Both the position numbers and the translations under genes were made by a program. This document shows positions 49,981 through 59,590 of a stretch of 64,000 nucleotides of DNA, piece after piece. The notes below the pieces were generated by a model. That model was not told the origin of the DNA and did not search any database. It worked only from the letters and a program-made list of their open reading frames with translations. Each line of letters opens with the position of its first letter. The stretch's first letter is position 1. The DNA is from Sphingomonas aurantiaca (GTDB taxonomy: Bacteria; Pseudomonadota; Alphaproteobacteria; Sphingomonadales; Sphingomonadaceae), in assembly GCF_003050705.1 (NCBI RefSeq), contig NZ_QAOG01000004.1:124001-188000 (forward strand), written 5' to 3'.

Positions 49981-50994
49981 TCAGCGGCGGACGTCGAACC
50001 CGCCTTCACGGAACGTCGCCAAGTCGCGCGGCGTCGTTTCGCTCTGGTCGCCGGGGGTGGCGTGCTTGAGCACCGCCAGCGCGAGCCCGGTCTGCGCGGC
50101 GCGCTCCGCTCCCTCGGCAAGGTCTGCGAGGACGCCCGCGGCGAAGGCGTCGCCGGTGCCGATCCGGTCGACGATCCCCGACACCTCTACCGCGTCGGTC
50201 TCGATGACGTCGGTCGGCGTGTCGATCCGCGCGCGCAGGATGTTGCACCCGGCGTCGCGGACCTCGCGCGACATCGAGGCGATGTGGCGCAGGTTGGGGA
50301 AGCGGTCGAACGCCGCCAACGCTGCGTCGCGACGGCCCTGCGGCGTGGTTCCGTCCATCGGACGGCGCAGCAGCAGCGCGATGTCGCGATGATTGCCGAA
50401 CAGCAGATCGGCGCGGTCGACGAGCGGGAGGAGGATGGCGGCGGGATCGTCGCACCATTTCGCCCACATGCTGGCGCGGTAATTGCCATCGAACGACACC
50501 GGCACGCCGACCGCGCGCGCCGCAGTCATTGCCGCGAGACAGACGTCCGCCATCGCCGGACCGATCGCCGGGTTGATCCCCGACAGATGCAGTCGCGCGG
50601 CGCCCCCCAGCAGCGCGTGCCAGTCATAGGCGGTCGCCGAGGTCGTCGCGAACAGGCTCTGCTGGCGGTCATAGACGATCGCCGAGGCGCGCAGCCCTGC
50701 GCCGGGCGCGAGATAATAGAGGCCCAGCCGCCCATCCCCGCGCAGGATCCGCGAGACGTCGACGCCCGTCCGGCGCAACGCATCGATCGCCGCATCACCG
50801 ACGACGTCGTCGGGAACCGCGGAGATCACGCCGCTGCCGATGCCGAGGCGCGCCAGCGCGACCGCGACATTGGCCTCCGCGCCGCCGAAATTCGCGTCCA
50901 GCCGCGCCTCCCGGAACAGGGGGCCATGCCCCGGCGGCGAGAGCCTGAGCAGCAGTTCGCCGAAACAGAGTATCGGTCCATCGGTGCGTGTCAT
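49981..50994 (-). CDS. kdgK: 2-keto-3-deoxygluconate kinase (PfkB family)
   Basis: The 337-residue kinase has the PfkB opening ILCFGELLLRLSPPG, then FGGAEANVAVALARLG for sugar binding, and DRIGTGDAFAAGVL with the catalytic Asp and anion hole. KdgK phosphorylates KDG to KDPG in the cytoplasm, the step after ManD. Its place in the glucuronoxylan operon, 46 bases after GH67 and 9 before GH10, supports this over other PfkB substrates. Confidence 0.92.
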   Translation of the reverse strand: MTRTDGPILCFGELLLRLSPPGHGPLFREARLDANFGGAEANVAVALARLGIGSGVISAVPDDVVGDAAIDALRRTGVDVSRILRGDGRLGLYYLAPGAGLRASAIVYDRQQSLFATTSATAYDWHALLGGAARLHLSGINPAIGPAMADVCLAAMTAARAVGVPVSFDGNYRASMWAKWCDDPAAILLPLVDRADLLFGNHRDIALLLRRPMDGTTPQGRRDAALAAFDRFPNLRHIASMSREVRDAGCNILRARIDTPTDVIETDAVEVSGIVDRIGTGDAFAAGVLADLAEGAERAAQTGLALAVLKHATPGDQSETTPRDLATFREGGFDVRR

Positions 50995-51040
50995 CGATCA
51001 GCCTTTCGCTCGGTCACCGTGCATCCACTGCGCCGGCGGA

Positions 51041-53155
51041 TCATTGCGGGTTGCCGGGTGCGTAGGGAAAATGCTGCGCCTTGTACCAGGCCAGGTCGTG
51101 CGCGGGGGCGGCAGTGCCTGCGGGAATCGGCAGGCCGTTGACCGACATCCAATAGGCGAGGCTCGCGTCGCGCCACCACTGCGCCTCGCGCTGCTGGACC
51201 GCCAGATACGTCGCGGTCTTCGTCCAGCGTGCCGAGTCGATCGAGGGCTTCAGCGCATCCCATTGGCGGCGCATGCTCGCGACATAGCCCACCCCCTGGT
51301 CATAGTCGCCGACCATTTCGGCCCACAGCGTGCGACCCGAGGCCATCCGGCGATCCCATGCGACATGGTGGAACCAGAGGAGCTCGCGTTCGGGGGTGGT
51401 CGCCGGGTTTGCCAACTGGCGTGCCAGAGCGGGGCTGTACTGCGCGATCGCGTCGCTGCCGGTCTTCGTCCGGTCGAAGCCGATGCCTGCTTTGTCGGCG
51501 CGGTGGTAATAGACCGGGTTCCATTCGGGGCGCTTGAGATTGGCCACCCACGGCCCCGGACCATAATGATGGCCGGTCGCCATGACGTGCGCGAGCCCGA
51601 GCGGCGTCATGTAATCGACCACCGCCTCGCGCGAGCCCATCATCATCGCGACCACCGGATCGACGATCTTGGGTGAGGGCGCGAAGGTCATCGCCGCCCA
51701 CTCGCGCGCGACGGGGGCGGCACCGAGCGTCGGATCCCACGCCATCCGCCCGAACGCATACCAGTTCGCCTGATTGAAGGTGGAGCCCGCCCAATCGCGG
51801 TCGCGTCCGATATTGGCGACGCCCGCCATGCCGGTCAGCGTATGATGCTCGACCGAACCGTCGACGACCTTGGCGACGGTCTCGCCCGGTGTCTGCATCG
51901 TCTCGCTGCCGAGCGTCTCGGCGAACATCGGCCCGAGATAGGCGAGGTGAGTTGCAAAGCCGAGATATTCCTTGGTGATCTGGAATTCGATCATCAGCGG
52001 CGTCTTGGGCATCGCGCCGAACAGCGGATGGAACGGCTCGCGCGGCTGGAAGTCGATCGCGCCGTTCTTGACCTGGACGATGACATTGCTGGCGAACTTG
52101 CCGTCGAGCGGCTTGAACTCGGTATAGGCCTGTTTCGCGCGATCCTCGGGGTCGGTCTCGGCATAGACGAACGCGCGCCACATCACGATCCCGCCATGCG
52201 GCGCGACCGCGGCGGCGAGCATGTTGGCACCGTCGGCATGGGTGCGGTGATAGTCGCGCGGGCCGGGCTGGCCCTCGCTGTTCGCCTTGACCAGGAACCC
52301 GCCGAAATCGGGGATGCTGCGATAGATCTCGTCGGTCTTCGCCTTCCACCATGCCGCCACCTGCGGGTCGAGCGGGTCGGCGGTCTTCAGCCCGCCAAGC
52401 TCGATCGGGGCGGAGAAGCGCGCCGACAGATATACCTTGATTCCGTACGGCCGGAACACATCGGCCAGCGCCGCGGCCTTGGCGATGTACGGCGCGGTGA
52501 GGCTGTCCGCCTTCGCGTTGACGTTGTTGAGGACGGTGCCGTTGATCCCGATCGAAGCATTGGCGCGCGCGTAATCGGTGTAGCGCGGGTCGCGGAAATC
52601 GGGGAGCGTCCACCAGTCCCACAGCGACGCGCCGGCATAGCCGCGCTCGACCACGCCATCCAAATTGTCCCAATGGTTGAGCACGCGCAGCTTGACGCGC
52701 GGGGTCGATGTCAGGTCGATCCGGTCGAGGCTGCCACCGGTCTGGAGGTGACGCAGCAGCGCGAAGCTGCCGTAGAGTACGCCGCGATCGGTGTTGCCGG
52801 TGACGAGCAGGGTGCGGCGGTTGCCCAGCGTGACGTAGCCGACCCGGTAGCCCTCGTCACCGAGCGCGGCGAGCGGAAGGCGGAGTGCGGCGACGTCGCG
52901 ATCGGTGGCGGTGGCGAGCAGGATCGTCGGGGCTTTGGTGGCGAAGAAATTCGAGCGCCGCAATTCTTCGCCGGCGGCGCGAAGGGTGGGCGTATCGCCG
53001 CGTGCCTCGATCTTCAGCGCACTGCTTGTTGTCGCGGGGGTGCGATACCGTAGCCAGAGGTCGTAGCCGTCCTCGGCATGCGCCGGTCCGGTCAAACCAA
53101 TTACCGCTGCACACAGCAGCGCGAACTTACCGATCGATCGACCGAATGCCGTCAT
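51041..53155 (-). CDS. aguA: GH67 alpha-glucuronidase
   Basis: The 704-residue protein has a signal peptide (ALLCAAVIGLTGPAHAED). It has GH67 blocks throughout: NHWDNLDGVVERGYAGAS, DFGGFLVKANSEGQPGPR, GGIVMWRAFVYAE, EFQITKEYLGFATHLAYLGP, FGRMAWDP and the C-terminal WFHHVAWDRRMASGRTLWAE. Its length fits the family. GH67 removes 4-O-methyl-glucuronate from the end of aldouronic acids made by GH10 xylanase. Export places it in the periplasm, feeding glucuronate to the MFS carrier. It is the head gene of the leftward operon and shares the 53156-53267 control region with GH3. Confidence 0.96.
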   Translation of the reverse strand: MTAFGRSIGKFALLCAAVIGLTGPAHAEDGYDLWLRYRTPATTSSALKIEARGDTPTLRAAGEELRRSNFFATKAPTILLATATDRDVAALRLPLAALGDEGYRVGYVTLGNRRTLLVTGNTDRGVLYGSFALLRHLQTGGSLDRIDLTSTPRVKLRVLNHWDNLDGVVERGYAGASLWDWWTLPDFRDPRYTDYARANASIGINGTVLNNVNAKADSLTAPYIAKAAALADVFRPYGIKVYLSARFSAPIELGGLKTADPLDPQVAAWWKAKTDEIYRSIPDFGGFLVKANSEGQPGPRDYHRTHADGANMLAAAVAPHGGIVMWRAFVYAETDPEDRAKQAYTEFKPLDGKFASNVIVQVKNGAIDFQPREPFHPLFGAMPKTPLMIEFQITKEYLGFATHLAYLGPMFAETLGSETMQTPGETVAKVVDGSVEHHTLTGMAGVANIGRDRDWAGSTFNQANWYAFGRMAWDPTLGAAPVAREWAAMTFAPSPKIVDPVVAMMMGSREAVVDYMTPLGLAHVMATGHHYGPGPWVANLKRPEWNPVYYHRADKAGIGFDRTKTGSDAIAQYSPALARQLANPATTPERELLWFHHVAWDRRMASGRTLWAEMVGDYDQGVGYVASMRRQWDALKPSIDSARWTKTATYLAVQQREAQWWRDASLAYWMSVNGLPIPAGTAAPAHDLAWYKAQHFPYAPGNPQ

Positions 53156-53208
53156 AATCCTCTCCCGCCGTTCCGCGCCACATTGACAGGATCGCGGATG
53201 ATCAGCCA

Positions 53209-53222
53209 TGTTATCGCTATCA
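53209..53222. promoter_or_regulatory. LacI-type operator in the GH67/GH3 divergent promoter
   Basis: TGTTATCGCTATCA (TGATAGCGATAACA on the other strand) matches the LacI-type pseudo-palindrome and differs from the Xanthomonas xyl-box TGGTAGCGCTAACA at two positions. It is 53 bases from the GH67 start and 45 from the GH3 start, so it could control both glucuronoxylan operons. Confidence 0.6.
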
Positions 53223-53267
53223 CGACGACGGCTTCGACAGCAATGCCGCGTTTAACATTAGGAGAGA

Positions 53268-55679
53268 ATGGTGTCCGGCACGAAGACAATGACGACCGCG
53301 CCGGCCCTCCAACCGACCCGCCGCGACCTTTTCGCGCTGTTCGGATCGGTGTCCGTCGCGGGGCTCATTCCCGGTGTCGCGCAGGCGGCCGCCGCGCTTC
53401 CGATCTACCGCGATGCGCGCGCACCGGTCGACCTGCGCGTGCGCGATCTGATGGCGCGGATGACGCTGGAGGAAAAAGTTGGCCAGACCATTTCGCTCTG
53501 GGCGACGAAGGCGGACGTGATGACACCGGGCGGGCTCGAGTTCGACCCGGCGCGCGCGACTGCGGCGTATCCGGCAGGGTTCGGTCAGGTGACTCGGCCC
53601 TCCGACAAGCGCGGCGGCCCGTCGGTCGCGGCGGTCGCGGGCGGCACCGGCGCGCAGTGGCGCGGGTCGGCCTCGACAATCGCGTTCGTCAACGCGGTTC
53701 AGCGCTGGGCGCGGGGCACGCGGCTCGGCATCCCGGTGATCTTCCACGAGGAATCGCTGCACGGTTACATGGCGCCCGATGCGACGATGTTCCCGCAGGC
53801 GATCGGCATGGCAGGCGCGTTCGATCGCGACCTGATGCGGCGCGCGCAGGCGATCATCGGCCGCGAAGTCCGCGCGCATGGCAGCCATTTGTCGCTGTCG
53901 CCGGTCGTCGACATCGCGCGCGATCCGCGCTGGGGGCGGATCGAGGAGACGTTCGGCGAGGACCCGTATCTGTGCGGCGAGATGGGCGTCGCCGCGGTCG
54001 AGGGGCTGCAGGGCGACAGCCGGACGCTGGCGCCGGGCAAGGTGTTCGCGACGCTGAAGCACATGACCGGCCACGGCCAGCCGCAGGCGGGCAACAATAT
54101 CGGGCCTGCACCGATCGGCGAGCGTGAACTGCGCGAAAGCTTCTTCCCGCCGTTCCGCGCGGTCGTGACGCGCACCGGGATCGGCGCGGTGATGCCGTCG
54201 TATAACGAGATCGACGGCGTGCCGAGCCATGCGAACCATTGGCTGCTCGGCGACGTGCTGCGCGGCGAATGGGGGTTTTCGGGCGCGATCGTCAGCGATT
54301 ACGGCGCGATCGAGGAACTCGACACGATTCACCACATCGCGCCCGACCTGGCCGGCGCGGCGCGGCTGGCGCTGGCGGCGGGGGTCGACAGCGCGTTGCC
54401 CGACGGGATCGCGTATCGGACATTGCCCGCGCAGGTGCGCGCGGGGACGGTGCCGATCGCTGCGGTCGACACCGCGTGCGCGCGGATGCTGGCGCTGAAG
54501 TTCCGCGCGGGGCTGTTCGAGGAGTCGGCGGTCGATCCGCGCGTCGCGGCTCGATTGACCGGCAATGCCGAAGCGCGGGGCGTTGCGCTGGAGGGGGCGC
54601 GGAAGGCGCTGTGCCTGCTGACCAATGACGGCACGTTGCCGCTGTCGCCCAAGGGCAGGATCGCGGTGATCGGTCCCAATGCGGCGATCGCGCGGCTGGG
54701 CGGCTATTCCGCGCCGCCGCGGCAGAGCGTCACGCTGCTCGACGGCGTGCGCGCGCTGGTCGGCAATGCCGCCACCATCGTCCATGCGCAGGGCGTGTTC
54801 ATCACGCAGAGCGACGACCGATCGCAGGATGCCGTCCTGCTCGCCGATCCGGCCAAGAACCGCGCGCTGATCGCCGAGGCGGTCGAGGTCGCGCGTGGTG
54901 CCGACACGATCATCCTGGCGATCGGCGATACCGAGCAGACCAGCCGCGAGGGGTTCTCGGCGAACCATCTCGGCGATCGCACCACGCTCGACCTGATCGG
55001 CGAGCAGAACGCGTTGTTCGAGGCGCTGCATGCGCTGGGCAAGCCGATCGTGGTGACCGCGATCAACGGGCGGCCGCCTAGCTGGCCGACCGTGATGGCG
55101 AAGGCGAATGCGGTGCTCGAATGCTGGTATCCGGGGCAGGAGGGCGGCACGGCGATGGCCGAGGCGCTGTTCGGGCGGATCAATCCGGGCGCCAAGCTGC
55201 CCGTGACCGTGGTGCGCGAAGTCGGGCAGGTGCCGTTCTACTATAACCGCAAGCCGTCGACGCAGCGCGGCTATCTGTTCGCGGAGACCGCGCCGCTGTT
55301 CCCGTTCGGCCACGGGCTCAGCTACACGCGCTTCGAGATCAGCGCGCCGCGGCTGTCGGCGGCGAAGATCGGTGTCGCGGGCAGCGTCGGCGTCGAGGTC
55401 GACGTCGCCAATGTCGGGCAGCGCGCCGGCGACGAGGTCGTGCAGGTCTACGTCCGCGATCAGGTCTCGTCGGTGGCGCGGCCGCTGCTGGAATTGAAGG
55501 GCTTCGAACGCGTGACGCTGGCGCCCGGCGAACGGCGGACGCTGCGCTTCACGCTCGGCCCCGACGCGTTCGCGCTGTGGGACGTGGACATGCGCGAGGT
55601 CGTTGAGCCCGGGCTGTTCACGATCATGGCCGGCCCCGATTCGGCGCATCTGAAAACCGCCACCCTCGAAATCGCCTGA
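53268..55679 (+). CDS. GH3 beta-xylosidase/beta-glucosidase
   Basis: The 803-residue enzyme has a Tat-type signal ([18 protein letters not shown]). The GH3 N-terminal barrel has the nucleophile Asp344 in [13 protein letters not shown], and [13 protein letters not shown] precedes it. A C-terminal alpha/beta sandwich follows, with [14 protein letters not shown], then a fibronectin-III-like tail from about residue 690 ([17 protein letters not shown]). The xylan context favours release of xylose from xylo-oligosaccharides. The ATG at 53268 follows GGAGAG closely; GTG at 53271 or ATG at 53289 are alternatives. It heads the rightward operon, 10 bases before manD. Confidence 0.92.
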   Translation: MVSGTKTMTTAPALQPTRRDLFALFGSVSVAGLIPGVAQAAAALPIYRDARAPVDLRVRDLMARMTLEEKVGQTISLWATKADVMTPGGLEFDPARATAAYPAGFGQVTRPSDKRGGPSVAAVAGGTGAQWRGSASTIAFVNAVQRWARGTRLGIPVIFHEESLHGYMAPDATMFPQAIGMAGAFDRDLMRRAQAIIGREVRAHGSHLSLSPVVDIARDPRWGRIEETFGEDPYLCGEMGVAAVEGLQGDSRTLAPGKVFATLKHMTGHGQPQAGNNIGPAPIGERELRESFFPPFRAVVTRTGIGAVMPSYNEIDGVPSHANHWLLGDVLRGEWGFSGAIVSDYGAIEELDTIHHIAPDLAGAARLALAAGVDSALPDGIAYRTLPAQVRAGTVPIAAVDTACARMLALKFRAGLFEESAVDPRVAARLTGNAEARGVALEGARKALCLLTNDGTLPLSPKGRIAVIGPNAAIARLGGYSAPPRQSVTLLDGVRALVGNAATIVHAQGVFITQSDDRSQDAVLLADPAKNRALIAEAVEVARGADTIILAIGDTEQTSREGFSANHLGDRTTLDLIGEQNALFEALHALGKPIVVTAINGRPPSWPTVMAKANAVLECWYPGQEGGTAMAEALFGRINPGAKLPVTVVREVGQVPFYYNRKPSTQRGYLFAETAPLFPFGHGLSYTRFEISAPRLSAAKIGVAGSVGVEVDVANVGQRAGDEVVQVYVRDQVSSVARPLLELKGFERVTLAPGERRTLRFTLGPDAFALWDVDMREVVEPGLFTIMAGPDSAHLKTATLEIA

Positions 55680-55689
55680 AGGACCCGCG

Positions 55690-56901
55690 ATGCCCAAGAT
55701 CGTTTCCGCCCGCGTCATCGTCACCTGCCCGGGGCGCAATTTCGTCACGCTGAAGATCACCTGCGACGACGGTACCACCGGCGTCGGCGACGCGACGCTG
55801 AACGGCCGCGAGCTGAGCGTCGCGAGCTATCTGACCGATCACGTCGTGCCGTGCCTGATCGGCCGCGACGCGCACCGGATCGAGGATGTCTGGCAGTATC
55901 TCTACAAGGGCGCCTATTGGCGGCGCGGGCCCGTGACGATGGCGGCGATCGCCGCGGTCGATACCGCGCTGTGGGACATCAAGGGCAAGCTGGCGGGGAT
56001 GCCGGTCTACCAGTTGCTGGGCGGCGCGGCGCGCGATGCGTGCATGGTCTATGCGCACGCCAACGGCACGACGATCGAGGACACGATCGCGGTCGCCAAG
56101 GCCGAGCAGGCCAAGGGCTACAAGGCGATCCGCCTGCAATGCGGCGTGCCCGGCCTCGCCTCGACCTACGGCGTCGCCAAGCATGGCGCGCGCTACGAGC
56201 CCGCCGATGCCGACCTGCCGAGCGAAAGTGTCTGGTCGACCGAGAAATACCTCCGCGTCGTCCCCGAGCTGTTCAAGGCGGCGCGCGAGGCGATGGGCTG
56301 GGACGTCCACCTGCTGCACGACATCCACCACCGGTTGACCCCGATCGAGGCGGGGCGGCTCGGCAAGGCGCTCGAGCCGTATAACCTGTTCTGGATCGAG
56401 GATCCGACGCCGGCCGAGAACCAGGAGGCGTTCAAGCTGATCCGCCACCACACCACGACGCCGATCGCGGTGGGCGAGGTGTTCAATTCGATCTGGGACG
56501 CCAAGGACCTGATCCAGAATCAGCTGATCGACTATATCCGCGCGACCGTGGTGCATGCGGGCGGCATCACGCATCTGCGCCGGATCGCCTCGCTCGCCGA
56601 CCTGTACCAGGTGCGGACCGGCTGCCACGGCGCGACCGACCTGTCGCCGGTGGCGATGGCGGCGGCGCTGCATTTCGGGCTGTCGGTGCCCAATTTCGGC
56701 GTGCAGGAGCATATGCCGCATACCGACGAGACCGATGCGGTCTTCCCGCATGCGTACAGCTTTGACGACGGCATGATGCATCCGGGCGACTCGCCGGGGC
56801 TGGGCGTCGACATCGACGAGGATCTCGCCGCGACCTACGACTATAAGCGCGCCTATCTCCCGGTCGCGCGTCTCGAGGACGGCACGCTGTGCAACTGGTG
56901 A
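55690..56901 (+). CDS. manD: D-mannonate dehydratase (ManD, enolase superfamily)
   Basis: The 403-residue protein matches ManD of Novosphingobium-type sphingomonads almost end to end: [92 protein letters not shown] and a C-terminal DGTLCNW. The metal ligands are Asp and Glu residues in the central three strands. ManD removes water from D-mannonate to give KDG. It stands between GH3 and the hexuronate carrier and supplies the step between UxuB and KdgK. Confidence 0.97.
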   Translation: MPKIVSARVIVTCPGRNFVTLKITCDDGTTGVGDATLNGRELSVASYLTDHVVPCLIGRDAHRIEDVWQYLYKGAYWRRGPVTMAAIAAVDTALWDIKGKLAGMPVYQLLGGAARDACMVYAHANGTTIEDTIAVAKAEQAKGYKAIRLQCGVPGLASTYGVAKHGARYEPADADLPSESVWSTEKYLRVVPELFKAAREAMGWDVHLLHDIHHRLTPIEAGRLGKALEPYNLFWIEDPTPAENQEAFKLIRHHTTTPIAVGEVFNSIWDAKDLIQNQLIDYIRATVVHAGGITHLRRIASLADLYQVRTGCHGATDLSPVAMAAALHFGLSVPNFGVQEHMPHTDETDAVFPHAYSFDDGMMHPGDSPGLGVDIDEDLAATYDYKRAYLPVARLEDGTLCNW

Positions 56902-58181
56902 CCGGAGCCGCCGCCGCGCCCGAGAAGCCGCGCGGCAAAGTCCGCTGGATCGTCTGCTCGCTGCTCTTCGCGGCGGTGGCGCTCAGCTATATCGACCGGC
57001 TCGTGCTGCCCGTGCTGAAACCCGAACTCCAGGCGCGCTACAACTGGAGCGAGCAGGGCTATGCCGATCTCGCCATCGCATTCCAGGCCGCCTACGGCAT
57101 CGCCTATGTGCTGTTCGGCCGGTTCGTCGACCGGGTAGGGGCCAAGATCGGCTACGCCGTCGCGGTGACGTTGTGGACGATCGGCCATGTCGCGCACGCG
57201 CTGTTCACCAGCGCCGGCATGATGATCTTCGCGCGCATCCCGCTCGCGATCGGCGAGGCCGGCGCGTTTCCCGCCGCGCTCGCTGCGGCCAATGAATGGT
57301 TTCCGCAACGCGAACGCGCTCTGGCGATCGGCATCTTCAACGCGGGCTCGAACATCGGGGCGATCCTGACGCCGCTGATCGTGCCGGTGATCGCGGTGAC
57401 GTTCGGCTGGCGGATGGCGTTCATCGCGACCGGCGCGCTGACGGTGATCTGGCTGGTCGCATGGCTCGCTTTCTACCGCACGCCGCGCAAGCACCGCCGC
57501 GTCACGCCTGAGGAACTGGCCTGGATCGAGGCCGACCCGGTACCCGCCGCCAAGCCCGTCCGCTGGCGCACGCTGCTGCGGTTGCGGCAGACCTGGGCGT
57601 ATATGCTCGGGCGGTTCCTGATCGATCCGGTGTGGTGGACGTTCCTGTTCTGGCTGCCCGATTTCTTCAACCGGCAGTACGGCGTGAAGATGCTCGATTT
57701 CGGGCCGCCGCTGGTCGCGGTCTATGTGCTGGCCGATGTCGGATCGATCGCGGGCGGCTGGTTCTCGTCGCGGTTGCTTAGCAAGGGCGCGACGCCGAAC
57801 CGCGCGCGCAAGACAGCGTTGTTCGTGTGCGCGTTGTTCGCGCTGCCGATCATCTTCGCCGCGCAGGCCCCCGGGCTATGGTGGGCGGTCGCGGCGATCG
57901 GGTTGGCGTGCGCGTGTCACCAGGGCTTCTCTGCCAACGTCTATGCGATCCCCGGCGATCTGTTTCCGCGCGGCATGGGCGGGTCGGTGATCGGTCTGGG
58001 CGGTCTGGCCGGCGCATGCGGTGGCATGCTGATGGCCAAGTTCGCGGGCACGATCCTCGCCGGGGTCGGCAGCTATGGACCGATTTTCGCGGTTGCCGGT
58101 TGCGCCTATCTCGTCGCATTGCTGGTGATCCATCTGCTCGTCCCGCACTACACCCCCGTCGATCCGGAACGCCTTGCATGA
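56898..58181 (+). CDS. MFS hexuronate transporter (ExuT-like)
   Basis: The 427-residue protein is a 12-helix major facilitator. It opens with [20 protein letters not shown] and has [13 protein letters not shown] between helices 2 and 3. [12 protein letters not shown] ([16 protein letters not shown]) is typical of the anion:cation symporter/hexuronate group. It would carry glucuronate from the periplasm into the cytoplasm. A GTG at 56898 overlaps the manD stop (GTGA) and is preferred over an in-frame GTG at 56889. The stop overlaps the uxaC start. Confidence 0.92.
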   Translation: MTGAAAAPEKPRGKVRWIVCSLLFAAVALSYIDRLVLPVLKPELQARYNWSEQGYADLAIAFQAAYGIAYVLFGRFVDRVGAKIGYAVAVTLWTIGHVAHALFTSAGMMIFARIPLAIGEAGAFPAALAAANEWFPQRERALAIGIFNAGSNIGAILTPLIVPVIAVTFGWRMAFIATGALTVIWLVAWLAFYRTPRKHRRVTPEELAWIEADPVPAAKPVRWRTLLRLRQTWAYMLGRFLIDPVWWTFLFWLPDFFNRQYGVKMLDFGPPLVAVYVLADVGSIAGGWFSSRLLSKGATPNRARKTALFVCALFALPIIFAAQAPGLWWAVAAIGLACACHQGFSANVYAIPGDLFPRGMGGSVIGLGGLAGACGGMLMAKFAGTILAGVGSYGPIFAVAGCAYLVALLVIHLLVPHYTPVDPERLA

Positions 58182-59590
58182 CCCAGCCGCTACGCCTGCA
58201 CCCAGACCGCCTTTTCCCTGCCGACATCCGGACGCGCGACATTGCGCGCGCGCTGCATGCGGGCGTGAAGGACCTGCCGATCGTCAGTCCGCACGGCCAT
58301 ACCGACCCGGCCTGGTTCGCGCGCGACGAGGCGTTCAGCGATCCGGCATCGCTGCTGATCGTGCCCGATCACTACGTGTTTCGCATGCTCTACAGCCAGG
58401 GCGTGCCGCTCGACGCGCTGGGCGTGCCGACGGTCGATGGCAGCCCCACGGAAAGCGACCCGCGGAAAATCTGGCGGATCTTCGCCGACAACTATCACCT
58501 GTTTCGCGGCACGCCGTCGCGGATGTGGCTCGACTGGGTGTTCGCCGAGGCGTTCGGGATCGACGTCCGCCTCGAACCCGCGACCGCGGACCTGTATTTC
58601 GACACGATCGATGCGGCGCTCAAGACCCCCGCATTCCGCCCCCGCGCGCTGTTCGACCGGTTCGGGATCGAGCTGATCGCGACGACCGAGAGCCCGCTCG
58701 ACCCGCTTGAGCACCATGCCGCGATCCGCGCGAGTGGGTGGCAGGGGCGGGTCGTCACCGCCTATCGCCCCGACCCGGTCGTCGATCCCGACACGCCGGG
58801 CTTTGCCGCCAACGTCCGCCGCTTCGGCGAGACCGCGAACGAAGACGTCGGCAGCTATGCGGGCTATCTGGCCGCGCACCGCTTCCACCGCGCGCGGTTC
58901 CGCGCGGCAGGCGCGACCTCGACCGATCATGGCCATCCGTCGTCGGCGACCGCGGACCTCACCCCCGCCGAAGCCGAGTCGCTTTATGCGCGCGTCATGG
59001 CAGACCCGACGGCTGCGGAGGCCGAACTCTTCCGCGCGCAGATGCTGACCGAGATGGCGGCGATGTCGGTCGAGGACGGGATGGTGATGCAGCTTCACCC
59101 CGCCGTCTCGCGCAGCCACAATGCGCAGGTGCTGGCACGGTTCGGTCGCGACAAGGGCGGCGACATCCCGCTGCCCGGCGAATTCGTCCGCGCGCTGAAA
59201 CCCTTGCTCGACCGGTTCGGTAACGATCCCCGGCTGACGCTGATCCTGTTCACGCTCGACGAGGACACCTACTCCCGCGAATTGGCGCCGCTTGCCGGGC
59301 ATTATCCGGCGCTGCGGCTGGGGCCGCCCTGGTGGTTCCATGACAGCCCGGAGGGGATGCGCCGGTTCCGCGAGCGCGCGACCGAGACCGCGGGCTTCTA
59401 CAACACGGTCGGGTTCAACGACGATACGCGGGCGTTCCTCTCGATCCCGGCGCGGCACGATGTCGCGCGGCGGATGGACTGCGGGTTTCTCGCGCAGCTG
59501 GTGGTCGAGCATCGGCTCGAGGAGGACGAGGCGCATGAGGTCGCGCGCGCGCTCGCCTATGATCTCGTCAAGCAGGCGTATCGGCTGTGA
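58178..59590 (+). CDS. uxaC: Glucuronate isomerase
   Basis: UxaC interconverts D-glucuronate and D-fructuronate. The 470-residue product starts [17 protein letters not shown]. It has the metal-site VSPHGHTDPAWFARDEAF, then TTESPLDPLEHH, SSATADLTPAEAE and the C-terminal CGFLAQLVVEHRLEEDEAHE. All are typical of the uronate isomerase family. The ATG at 58178 overlaps the transporter stop (ATGA). The open frame continues upstream inside the transporter gene but is not coding there. Confidence 0.96.
   Translation: MTQPLRLHPDRLFPADIRTRDIARALHAGVKDLPIVSPHGHTDPAWFARDEAFSDPASLLIVPDHYVFRMLYSQGVPLDALGVPTVDGSPTESDPRKIWRIFADNYHLFRGTPSRMWLDWVFAEAFGIDVRLEPATADLYFDTIDAALKTPAFRPRALFDRFGIELIATTESPLDPLEHHAAIRASGWQGRVVTAYRPDPVVDPDTPGFAANVRRFGETANEDVGSYAGYLAAHRFHRARFRAAGATSTDHGHPSSATADLTPAEAESLYARVMADPTAAEAELFRAQMLTEMAAMSVEDGMVMQLHPAVSRSHNAQVLARFGRDKGGDIPLPGEFVRALKPLLDRFGNDPRLTLILFTLDEDTYSRELAPLAGHYPALRLGPPWWFHDSPEGMRRFRERATETAGFYNTVGFNDDTRAFLSIPARHDVARRMDCGFLAQLVVEHRLEEDEAHEVARALAYDLVKQAYRL

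Noticed and set aside
53220..55778. 852-residue minus-strand frame opposite GH3
   Set aside because: GH3 on the plus strand has full catalytic motifs and signal peptide; the antisense frame shows only Arg/His-rich low-information sequence.
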